From the NCBI RefSeq assembly GCF_000002985.6, contig NC_003282.8, forward strand, positions 4,402,001-4,466,000: a stretch of 64,000 bases of DNA, read 5' to 3'. The notes under the pieces were generated by a model. The model saw only the letters and a list, made by a program, of their open reading frames with translations. It was not told the DNA's origin and searched no databases. Positions within the stretch are counted from its first letter, which is position 1. Every line of letters begins with the position of its first letter. The position numbers and the translations under genes are program-made. Of this stretch, positions 55,601-64,000 are shown piece after piece. Source of the stretch: Caenorhabditis elegans (taxonomy: Eukaryota; Nematoda; Chromadorea; Rhabditida; Rhabditidae).

Positions 55601-57734
55601 TGAATTGCGTGTGTATGTGTGTTGGCCCTATCTCACTTTACGTTTTTCCAATTTTCAGCGCCGACATGTCACGGTCGATTGACTCGTCGAGCTCTCGGAT
55701 GCTTCCATCTCCGATCACAAACTTCGTGACACCTTCCTCGTCGTTCTCGAGCCATCAGATGCATGGTGAGTTGGGATTTTTGAACGGGATATGTTTCACT
55801 TGAAAGCCAATGTTGAAAAATGGTGTAAATATTTTTAGCTGGAAATTTCAAAGGCGACCTCACTGTTGTGTTTTAAAATCGAATTTTCCTGATCAGCCGC
55901 ACTAGTTTTTGGAATCTGAAAAAATTCGTTTCTTTTCTGATGATTTTTGCATCAGGGGTGGGCGACAAACGATTTTTCAGGTATATCGGAAAATTTCCAC
56001 AATTGAAATTTCTGGCGAATCGGCAAACTGGCAAATTGCTGATTTGCCGAATTGGCTGGAAAAACTGCAATTGCCGAAAAAAATTATCGGCAAATTGTGG
56101 TTTTGCGCTTTTTTTTGGAAAGTTCAGAATTTCAATTTTAATCGGCATAATTGTACGCTTTTGAAAAGCACTCAAAATCTATGGAAATATATAGAAAAAA
56201 CGGAACAAATTTCAAAAAGGCACAGTTTTAAGTGTTTCCGTCTTATAAAAAATCCCTTTAAAAACTTCCGGCAAATTGATGTTCGGCAAACGGCAGAGTT
56301 GGCAATTTGCCAAAAATCAAAATTTCCGGCAATTCGGCAATATGCCTATCTGCCGAATTTGGCGACAAAATTTTTTTTCTAGAGTACAAGCTGAAAAAGT
56401 TTCGATTAGGGGATATTCAATTTAAAGTATTGAAAATTTCAGACATCTATTCCCTGGCAGCCAGTTACCTCCAGGCTCCACCACCACCATACACTCCAAC
56501 TACTGCTTTTCATCCACATAATGCTCACCAGCTTCTACTACTTCATAATATGACAGCTGCAGTGCAGGTAGCGTATTTTTTCCAATTTATTTGAAAAGTT
56601 TTTGTAAATAAATTTGAAAATTTTCGACCACATTTTTTTTCTGAAATTTGTTGCAAATATAATTTGCAAAATTTTGAAACACATAATAATTTTTCTCGTA
56701 TTCCAATTGTTTCAAATTTTTCAAAAATCCCCCATTTTCCAGACGCCCGAAGATCCGGATATTGACGTGGTTGGCCTGGCTGACACGACGAATCTAGTGT
56801 CACTGAATGACAAGGAAGATGAGGAGAAGTTGGATCAGACTACCGAGTCTGAGGAATCCGATCGAATCAGCATATCTACCACCGAAGAATGCGTGAGTCT
56901 TAGTTCATTGAAAAAAAAACAAATTATGAATTTCTCAATTTCAGCCTCTCGATCTAACATTCAAACCAACATCACTGGACTCTCCAACATCTTCCACTTT
57001 CATTCCACTCCGACCATCTGTGATCATTGATCATCACATTCCGAAACCACATACATCCGTGCGAAGATCAATGTCATCTGTCTCATCATCCGCTTCGTCC
57101 ACCCAGGAAGAGGTCGCTGCTCACTTCAGACGATCCCTGTCCGGAAAATGGCCAAAGAGGTGTAAAGTGAATTCGGAAGAGGCTCGGAATTCTCCACTGA
57201 GACGCCGTCCATCATTCAACACCCATACTTCTGTATCCTCGTTGTCCGTTCATTCTGTGTCTCCAACTCCGCCGGTCACCTCGTCTGCGCAGACGATTAT
57301 TGTGAATAATCACTGTTCTGGTGAGTTTTTTCAGTATTTTCTTTGTTGAAGCTGTGCGTTGCAGTTAGGCAAATTTAATGCTACACATTTGAAGCGCAAA
57401 GAATGACTGCTACCAAGCGTAAGGCTGAGCCTAAGCCTAAGCCTAAGACTACGCCTACGCCTAAGCTTAAGCCTCCGCCTAAGCCTCCGCATAAGCCTAA
57501 GCCTAAACATAAGTTTAAGCCTAAGCCTACGCTTAAGCCTACGCCTAAACCTTAGCCTAAGGCTAAGCCTAAGCCTACGCCCAAGCCTAAGCCTAAGCCT
57601 AAACCTGAGCCTACCTTAACAAAAACTTAAACTGCTCAATTTTTCCAGACACAACCCTCTCGGTGGCCGATCATTTCCGTCGCGCCCTGCTCGGAAAAGG
57701 GCTCTTTGATTTTCAACGGAAATCGAATAAGTGA
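52678..57734 (+). CDS. Vestigial-like 4 (two Tondu motifs) transcription cofactor
   Basis: VGLL4-type proteins bind TEAD/Scalloped factors through Tondu motifs and compete with YAP; the TEAD of C. elegans is EGL-44. Exons: 52678-52748, 55659-55765, 56443-56567, 56743-56892, 56945-57320, 57649-57734, giving 304 residues. Two Tondu motifs are visible near the C-terminus: EEVAAHFRRSLSGKW (about residue 185) and SVADHFRRALLGKG (about residue 285). A CtBP-type motif, PLDLT, opens exon 5. The middle is Ser-rich and acidic. Intron 1 is 2.9 kb with a 17-C run, octamers and a CGGCAAAT element. A second in-frame ATG at 55666 right after a TTTTCAG acceptor could be a shorter isoform start. Exon 1 is supported by frame continuity (TG|C) only. 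Intron 5 is filled with GCCTAA repeats. Confidence 0.82.
54021..54037 (+). repeat. Poly-C tract, 17 C
   Basis: Seventeen C in a row in intron 1 of the Vestigial-like gene, the longest G/C mononucleotide run in the window. Confidence 0.9.
54537..54968. repeat. CGGCAAAT palindromic element, copy in Vestigial-like intron 1
   Basis: Starts GGGGCAGAGCGGCAATTGC and ends TTTGCCGCCCATCCCTTA-type sequence. Internal inverted CGGCAAATCGGCAGATTG/CAATTTGCCAATTTGCCG arms. About 430 bases, non-coding. Confidence 0.8.
55953..56371. repeat. CGGCAAAT palindromic element, copy in Vestigial-like intron 2
   Basis: Starts ATCAGGGGTGGGCGACAAAC and ends GCCGAATTTGGCGACAAA. It shares an internal segment with the 50.3-51.1 kb copy (CACAGTTTTAAGTG near 56221, ATACAGTTTTAAGTGCTTCG near 50900). 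Confidence 0.8.
57421..57615. repeat. Interstitial telomere-like GCCTAA repeat
   Basis: Fills most of intron 57321-57648. GCCTAA units (complement TTAGGC, the C. elegans telomere hexamer) alternate with GCCTAC and GCCTCC variants. Several perfect runs of three to four units occur, for example from 57429 and 57588. Confidence 0.9.
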
Positions 57735-58178
57735 AAACTTATACATTATTCTCTCTTCCCTCCACCATCATATTTGTTCTGTATATTTTGCACATTTATT
57801 TTTTTTTGCTCATTACCCATTACAATTACTCACAATTTATTTTACGCCCATGACTATTATTTTTCCGAATTTTCCCTCTTTTTTTCAATTGTGATTCAAA
57901 AAAAGTCAAAAGTCCCCCAGCACATTCCCACCCGGTTAGAGATATATTTTCTTATGTCTATGTCATTCGTCATCCAGTTTTTTTGTATTTTTATTTTGAA
58001 ACAGAAATAATTAAATACTCTGAATTTAAAAAAAAGTGTACCTAAATACACGGATAATTAGGCACAAATATTTAATATCAAGTTTTATTATTTTATGTCA
58101 AATCAAAATTCAATAATACATTAAGTTAAAATAAGAGATCTAATAATTGGAAAAAATAAAAAAATAATACACATAAAG
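57735..58178. other. Convergent 3' UTR region
   Basis: Plus-strand Vestigial-like and minus-strand ShKT gene end 444 bases apart. AATAAA on the minus strand (58084-58089) probably serves the ShKT gene. No gene between. Confidence 0.6.
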
Positions 58179-60047
58179 TTATCCTAAAAACCGATCCCTC
58201 CGGTTTAATGAGCTTTTCATAAGTTTTCGTGTCGAAACCACTGACGCCATAAGAGGAGAGTCGGAAAAGTAGAACTGCGGGATCTTGCAGAATCCGCAGC
58301 TTTTTGCACAGTACAGACGGAGGGCTGATTTGCTGGAATTTGAATGATTTGGAGCATGTTTAATGGTGGCCACGTGGCGTCAGGCTGTCTCATTGCGATT
58401 TGATCTACAAAAAATGCGCGAATTTTTCACCCAGAAAAAAAGTGACGTCAACACACTCATAACCATGAAAAATTAGTTGAAAAATCTGCGTCTTTTCTAT
58501 CGCATTTCTCGAAGATCAAACCAAAATGAGGAACCTTGCCACCACGTGTGGTATCCAATTTTATTTGCTGTGGGGTTACTGTAGGCTCGTGTGTTATATC
58601 CAGGATGCCTCACCTAAAGTCATGCTGACAAGCTCCGCTCTCTGCCAACTGCTCACATGTCTCGAGCTCATCTTTACAGTCGGACATGGTCTTAGCCATA
58701 TCGCTTGGCGGATTACAGTACTCACAGGTCCTTGGACAGTACTCACTGGCCACTGAAAGCTTACATGCTCCTTGAGCCTTCACCTCAGCGCAGTCGATTT
58801 TGATGGAGTCGATACATTGGTATCCTGAATATTCTTTATTTTGTTAGAAGTTTTTTGGTGACGAAGTCGTAAAAAAACGTACCACTGCAATTTTTACAAG
58901 TAACCGGGCACAATTTAAGATAATATCCAGGTCGGGAGAGACATGTATCCGCAGTCACGTGCTTACAAATCACCTCATCCTTATCCTTACACCCCAGGAG
59001 ATTTATCAGTGAGGACATCGATTTTGGATTCAGATCGTTTTGCCCAGGAGTCAGAAATGGCTCGACAAGTTGCATGGGATTTGGAGCAATTGTGTTGAGC
59101 TTTTCGTCCGGGTACTGAGGGTATTGGGAGTAAGATGAGAAGTAATTTTGTGGTGCACGGCGAGAAGAGTCAAGAGATGAACTGAGTCCGAGGGTCGGGG
59201 ACCAGGGAGAGCTGAAAATATATGGTTTATGAAGTGTTAGCCCGATATCACCCGTACTAGCCCTGACTTACTATGGCTGTGAAACTTGCGGTTGAACTGG
59301 AACGAACGAGTACGGACTGTACACACTGATAGGCTCGATTCTCATCGGCTCCGGCTCTGGCCATATTCTCTGTGGCTCGGGTATCATCAGCTCTTCCATA
59401 TGAGCGATCGGATAGTCAATCACCGTCGGATGCTCCGGTATCGTGTAGGTAGTGTCATCCAGCTTCTCGTATTTCGGCAGTGGTGGGTTGATGAATGTCC
59501 CATTGGGAAGCATACGGGGCTGCTTCATTCGAATCTAGAAAAGTTTGCAGAGTGAACCCGGAAGATGTCGGGCGCTACTTACCGAGGGACTTCTAGTTGT
59601 GGTCGTCGTTGTGCTGGTGGCTGCTGGGTTTCTCTTGAATTGAGTAACAGGAATAGTTTCTGAAAAAAATCCAGGCTAGGACACTGTACCCGATTTAGCT
59701 GTACAACTAACTTGTCCGCTTAGAGTCAGGCTTCAACTTTGCGTAGCATTTTCCACATAACCTCGGGCAGTAGTCAGATAGCATATCATCGCAATCTTTC
59801 TTCCGTTCGGCACTACACGTAATAAATTTCGAGTCCTCGCAAAAATCTGTAATTTTATGTTATAGCTCAAATGCTCAGAACCCTAAAACTCCCCACCTGC
59901 ACAATTTCCACAAGTCTTCCTACAGTACACCATAGCATATCCAGGACGTACTTCACAATCATTCGGATTACAATATGGACTCTTATCTTGACAGGAAGAA
60001 GCATTGGTAAATGAGCAAAATATTAGAAACAGTAGAAGTTGAAGCAT
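58179..60047 (-). CDS. Secreted protein with five ShKT domains
   Basis: Exons (minus): 60047-59897, 59846-59712, 59659-59583, 59534-59272, 59211-58883, 58824-58614, 58332-58179, giving 439 residues. Residues 1-17 are a signal peptide (MLQLLLFLIFCSFTNA). Five six-cysteine ShKT modules can be read: two N-terminal (ending CRKTCGNC and CPRLCGKC), then a Pro/Thr/Tyr-rich linker of about 190 residues with a TTTTTT run, then three C-terminal (ending CPVTCKNC, CPRTCEYC and YCAKSCGFC). The last module is split by the final intron. ShKT domains in nematodes occur in cuticle and secreted proteins and are not in themselves evidence of toxicity. The linker suggests an extracellular matrix or cuticle role, which is inference. 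Without the last splice the protein would stop at 58610 in the middle of a ShKT module, which argues for exon 7. Confidence 0.87.
58370..58550. repeat. Palindromic element, GGTGTCAG family, in last ShKT intron
   Basis: GGCCACGTGGCGTCAGGCTG with GATCTACAAAAAATGCGCGA on the left; GAGGAACCTTGCCACCACGT with TCGCATTTCTCGAAGATC on the right. It lies in intron 58333-58613. Confidence 0.8.
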
Positions 60048-60589
60048 TCTTGTAAAACTTTACGAAAAAGTGAGAGGTCAACTGAAGCGTGCTGTTGACT
60101 TGTGTGTGTGTGTGTGTATATTTGTAAATGTGTGAACCAATTAACGCAAAACGGAATGAGCAAAAGAAACTCGATATATGATGTTGTGTCGATTGATGAT
60201 GGTTTTCTGTTTCGAGTTGGAAAGTGCGGGTACTTGAGCTCGCCCCAAATGCTCGATGAGCTTTATCTCCCCGTGAAAACGTGTAATGGTCATGGATGTC
60301 CCTGGCGAAGAAGCTCCGGAAACATGGCAACATGTTTGCTCACTTTTTATGTGATTAGCAAATAGTCAAACGTCACTTTTGGAGGAGCACCGGCAGCTTA
60401 CTTTGGTAGTTTTTTGGGGTGATAAGGATAAGGATAAGGTAGTTAAATTATTTAGTGATACGATTTTTGAAAAATCATTAAGAAAAAGAAGAAAACACAA
60501 AGAACCTTGAACAAAGCATGGAAGTTTTGCTCCACGAGCCCTGTTGTTTACGGCCTTTATAGCCCGGAAAATTGCACCCCATCGGAAAG

Positions 60590-60785
60590 ATGTGACACGT
60601 GTAGTCAGAGTGTCCCATTTCAGTTTGAGCTACGTAGATCTACGAGAATAGCGGGAATTCAGACGCAGACTTTTGAACTGATTTTGCATGGTTAAGTTAA
60701 TGTTCTGACGTCACATTTTTTTTGAGAAAAAAATTCCGCATTTTTTGTAGATCAAGCCGTAATGGGACAGCATGACACCACGTGA
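60590..60785. repeat. Palindromic element, GGTGTCAG family
   Basis: Left GTGACACGTGTAGTCAGAGT plus GTCCCATTTCAGTTTGAGCT. Right GATCAAGCCGTAATGGGACA plus GCATGACACCACGTGAC. About 195 bases. Confidence 0.8.
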
Positions 60786-62317
60786 CGTAGGAGGGCGAGA
60801 GCTGAGGCCCTAACACGGGTTTCAGGAAAATTTATTGAAACATCTAAATTTGATAATTTTTGTGTTAAAAAATACATTGGTTGAGAAAATTTGGATTTTT
60901 GAAAAATCAGAAAAATGTCGGAAATTTCAGAAAAAACAACTACATATAAATCAGAAATTTCCAAGTGTTTCTAGAACATTTCAAAAATTTCTCGAATTTT
61001 CCAGAAGCTTCTCTCTTCATTAAAAAATTTTCTCGATGCTACCAAAAGCATCAAGAACATTTCCGAATTTTTGCCAAAAAAATTGTCATAGAAAATTTAA
61101 ACATCTCGCCATAAAAATTTGAATTGCCCAATCCCTCTTCCGTACCCCCGAGTGACGTCACAAATTTTCAGGTAAGCCCAAACAAAACCTAACTTTTAAA
61201 AAGGAGCCCATGATGCTCCAATGCTTCTTCACAATTCAAATCCCTAAACCCCTTCCCTAACACGTTTTTATGCCCATCAGTGCCACCTGATTGACTCTGC
61301 CGTCTCTCCCGTTCCCACACTCTCTCTGCTCCAACAAAACCATTCAGGACGCGGCGAGCTCATTATGTGTGCTCAGGTATCATCACGTTTCCGTTAGTGT
61401 TGCCACGCCTTTTCACGTAAACCGTTTCTTCGATTAAAGAGCATGGGAGATGAGGAGAAATTAGAGAAAAATAGGTTTTAAGGGTTTGAAACCGGTGTTC
61501 GAAAGAGGGGTTTGGAAAGGTATAAAATCGGTTTGGAGTTGGGAATTGAGAGGTTAATGTTCCTTTTTCTTTTCATTTCTGTTTCTTCTAAAATGTTCAT
61601 AAAAAACCAGGCGATTTCCAACTTTGTGACCTGAAAGTTGGAGCCAGAGCTCCTTATATGAAGAGCGTGTTCTCCGAAAAACAAACATTTGCGCAGCCCC
61701 CCAGCTTCTAACCATAAACGGACATATGCTCGCGGAGCAGGCACATAGTTACCAAACAGTAACTAGATTTGAGGGGAAACTTTCGGTATTTGAGGTTAGG
61801 GTTAGTACGGGACAAGTTTCAGCTATTTTTAAACATGACACCGACGCGTTTCTTCATGCTTTGGGCGGTAAATAGTGCACTTTCGGTAATATTTTGTAAA
61901 TTCCAAAAAAAAGCTCCAAATTTTTCTAACTTCACATTTACAAAATTCTCTTTTTCTCCTCATTGTGTAATTTTTTTTTTCGAAAGTGAAAAAAAAGAAG
62001 TATAGAAAAATATTTGCTCTCTTTGAAAAGAACTTACTTTCCGCTGAAAATTTTGCTCTAAAACTCCCTCAAAGTTTTCATGTTCCTTGCAATCAGCACA
62101 TTGATATTTGAGTCAATTTTCGAGCAACGTTTCGAATTTTAAACTAAAAGCAAGGGTATATTGATGAAGTTGAAACATTATAATTTTTTTCTTTAAAAAT
62201 TTCCTTTAAAAATTTCGACGCAATAATAAAATAGGTGATTTTGTAAATGTGTCGCACATTCTTAAGAAAATCTTCAAAAATCAGGACATAAATAAGAGAA
62301 TTATATGTTTCAGATTT

Positions 62318-62755
62318 ATGTACATTTTACCTAATTTTCTAAACCTTCAATGCACTAGCAGCCGACACCTTGCAGGACAACAACTAGTATAGACCTGCGA
62401 GGTGTCGGCTGCTATAACATTATTCGGAATGAAGTTGGAAAAGTTATTTTAGTTACATAATATAGACCAGATTGAGATGATCATTCTGTTAATCGAAAAC
62501 TTTTTGCTAGGAGTCTTAGTTTTCAAGGTACACCGGTTTGAATTTCATTGCTCCATTTTACCTGTTTTCACTTTTTAGGAGCCATATTTATGTACATTTT
62601 ACCTAATTTTCGAAAACTCTAATGTACTAGCAGCTGACACCTTGCAGGACTTGACAGCAAAAACTTGTATAGGCCTGCGAGATGTCGGCTGCTATAAAGG
62701 TGCACCGGTTTTAATTTCATTGCTCCATTTTACCTGTTGTCACTTTTTAGGAGGC
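62318..62755. repeat. Duplicated hairpin module with GTCGGCTGCT arms
   Basis: Hairpin 1: 62357-62376 (AGCAGCCGACACCTTGCAGG) pairs with 62394-62413 (CCTGCGAGGTGTCGGCTGCT). Hairpin 2: 62629-62648 with 62674-62693, slightly diverged. Each is preceded by ATTTATGTACATTTTACCTA and followed, at different distances, by CACCGGTTTGAATTTCATTG or its near copy. So the module is a tandem duplication with a deletion in the second unit. Confidence 0.85.
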
Positions 62756-63489
62756 GTTTTCCGGGTGTTTTTCATGTCCCTTAAATGGATTTAGTTATCA
62801 ATTTTTTTCCAGATATTTTAGACGTAATCTACTATTAGTTTTCGAAACCTTCCAACCTCTAAATTTTTAACTTCTATACTTTACTAGTTCTTCTTCGAAA
62901 TCAATGTTCATCGACAAACTCTGAGCTATTGTTATTGTAAAATGTGTGTTATCAGTCACTCTAGTTCAGTTAATCAGTGTCAGGTGTTGTTTGTACAAGT
63001 TTCACAGATTTGCTTGGAAATTAGTACTATAGGTTCCGGTCTTTCTTGTAATTTCTCACTTTCTGGAGGCGTCCGGGGCCATTTCCATAGATCCCTTCCA
63101 AAAAACTTCACGTGATCGAGCACAGACCATCTTGAGCCACAAAAAAAACCTGCCGAATCGCGGAAGAGCTTCCTATATTTGCGTTGGCGCGATGCCCATA
63201 TTCCGAGTGTTGTTTTCTCAATCAGCTGACTAATTTCTTTGCGGTGGTGGTGGTGATGATTGTTCCTGTAGCTTTTGAGGAGCATCACATCACTCCGCAT
63301 CATCACCATCATCCAAGTTTGTTCTTCCCCTCGGAGCAAACCGTCCGGAAAAGCGTGGAGCTCTTTCCGAGGCTCTCCGCTTGCCGCGTGCTCTTTCGAT
63401 CCGGCTCATTAGTTCAGGTTCAACCTCTTCTCATTCGTCGCTTTTTGCACACATTTGTGCTCTCATTCTGTACAAAATTGCAGGTTGTC

Positions 63490-63605
63490 ATGAGACGACT
63501 ACTTATTGTACTGACCACCTGTGCGTTTACGGATGCCATTGGAACAATGTTGGTTCAGGGACGAGCGGACACTATTCGCACTCTCCGGGATATTGTCAGA
63601 AACTC
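63490..63605 (+). CDS. First exon of a secreted protein, partial
   Basis: ATG at 63490 just after a TTGCAG acceptor (possible trans-splice site). The product begins MRRLLIVLTTCAFTDA, a signal peptide, then IGTMLVQGRADTIRTLRDIV and ends in a split codon at a GTGAGT donor (63606). The rest lies beyond the window, so the family is not recognisable. Confidence 0.6.
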
Positions 63606-63654
63606 GTGAGTTACCTTTTTTTTGTTATTTTGAGTTGTTATTTGTTGACCTTTC

Positions 63655-64000
63655 CTGAGGCTAGGCGAGGCTAGGCGAGGCTAGGCAAGGCTAGGCGAGG
63701 CAAAGCTAGGCGAGGCAAGGCTAGGTGAGGCGAGGCTAAGCCAGGATAGGCGAGGATAGGCAAAGCTAGGCGAGGCGAGGCTAGACAAGGATAAACAAGG
63801 CTACGCAAGGCGAGGATAGGCGATGCTAAACGAGGCTAGGCGAGGCTAGGCGAAGCGAGGCTAGGCTAGACAAGGATAAACAAGGCTACGCAAGGCGAGG
63901 ATAGGCGATGCTAAACGAGGCTAGGCGAGGCTAGGCGAAGCGAGGCTAGGCTAGACAAGGATAAACAAGGCTACGCAAGGCGAGGATAGGCGATGCTAAA
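63655..64000. repeat. GAGGCTAGGC tandem repeat with 85-bp higher-order unit
   Basis: Starts as a simple 10-base repeat (GAGGCTAGGC). From 63781 it becomes an 85-base higher-order unit: CTAGACAAGGATAAACAAGG recurs at 63781, 63866 and 63951. It continues past the window end, in intron 1 of the partial gene. Confidence 0.95.

Larger units (their letters stand above)
60048..63489. other. Intergenic between ShKT gene and partial gene
   Basis: 3.4 kb without a supported gene. Contents: a TGTG run near 60100 in the ShKT promoter side, a palindromic GGTGTCAG-family element at 60590-60785, AT-rich sequence, and a duplicated hairpin module at 62318-62755. The last about 400 bases before 63490 are likely promoter or leader of the partial gene. 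A weak acceptor TTGCAG ends at 63483, seven bases before its ATG. Confidence 0.5.

Noticed and set aside
53170..55650. A separate gene within the 2.9 kb interval after 52748
   Set aside because: Only repeats, a poly-C run and AT-rich sequence were seen. The frame phase links 52748 to 55659.

Overview
The window is nematode nuclear DNA and almost certainly Caenorhabditis elegans chromosome IV. The evidence is small genes with many short AT-rich introns ending in TTTTCAG, the AT-rich intron style, families of palindromic repeats typical of this species, and three genes I recognise from their proteins: ell-1 (ELL elongation factor), wapl-1 (cohesin release factor) and htz-1 (histone H2A.Z). Gene numbers were not looked up. 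All exon structures were built by hand from splice consensus and reading-frame continuity.

Layout. 1-6.6 kb: AT-rich, pyrimidine-rich sequence upstream of ell-1 with microsatellites and one palindromic repeat, no supported gene. 6.8-12.6 kb: ell-1 (+). 14.45-20.03 kb: a 5.6 kb tandem array of a 26-bp unit, about 214 copies. 20.3-24.5 kb: secreted C-type-lectin-like protein (+). 25.9-27.8 kb: Str-class chemoreceptor (-). 28.3-30.3 kb: a protein ending in an INCENP IN-box (+). 31.1-32.5 kb: PP1-like phosphatase (-) with a broken splice donor. 33.1-35.3 kb: GT92 (DUF23) glycosyltransferase (+). 36.2-39.1 kb: two tandem F-box (fbxb-type) genes (-), one frameshifted. 40.6-43.7 kb: wapl-1 (-). 44.2-44.7 kb: htz-1 (+), divergent from wapl-1. 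45.3-47.7 kb: CDC50-family P4-ATPase chaperone (+). 48.1-50.0 kb: a small spliced gene plus a 47-residue downstream ORF (+). 52.7-57.7 kb: Vestigial-like 4 (two-Tondu) cofactor (+). 58.2-60.0 kb: secreted protein with five ShKT domains (-). 63.5 kb: first exon of a secreted protein running off the window (+).

Biology. The chromatin and transcription genes (ell-1, wapl-1, htz-1, the Vestigial-like gene, the IN-box protein) are interleaved with fast-evolving nematode families (C-type lectin, Str receptor, PP1-like, GT92, F-box). The fast-evolving block at 20-40 kb holds the lesions (lost splice donor, one-base frameshift), tandem duplications and most of the octamer minisatellites. No CRISPR array, rRNA or complete tRNA gene was found. 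The most notable points are the unexpected second INCENP-like gene, the PP1-like gene whose intron 2 starts GG instead of GT, the Vestigial-like gene with two Tondu motifs and a CtBP-type motif, and the 5.6 kb minisatellite with its degenerate founder copies alongside.
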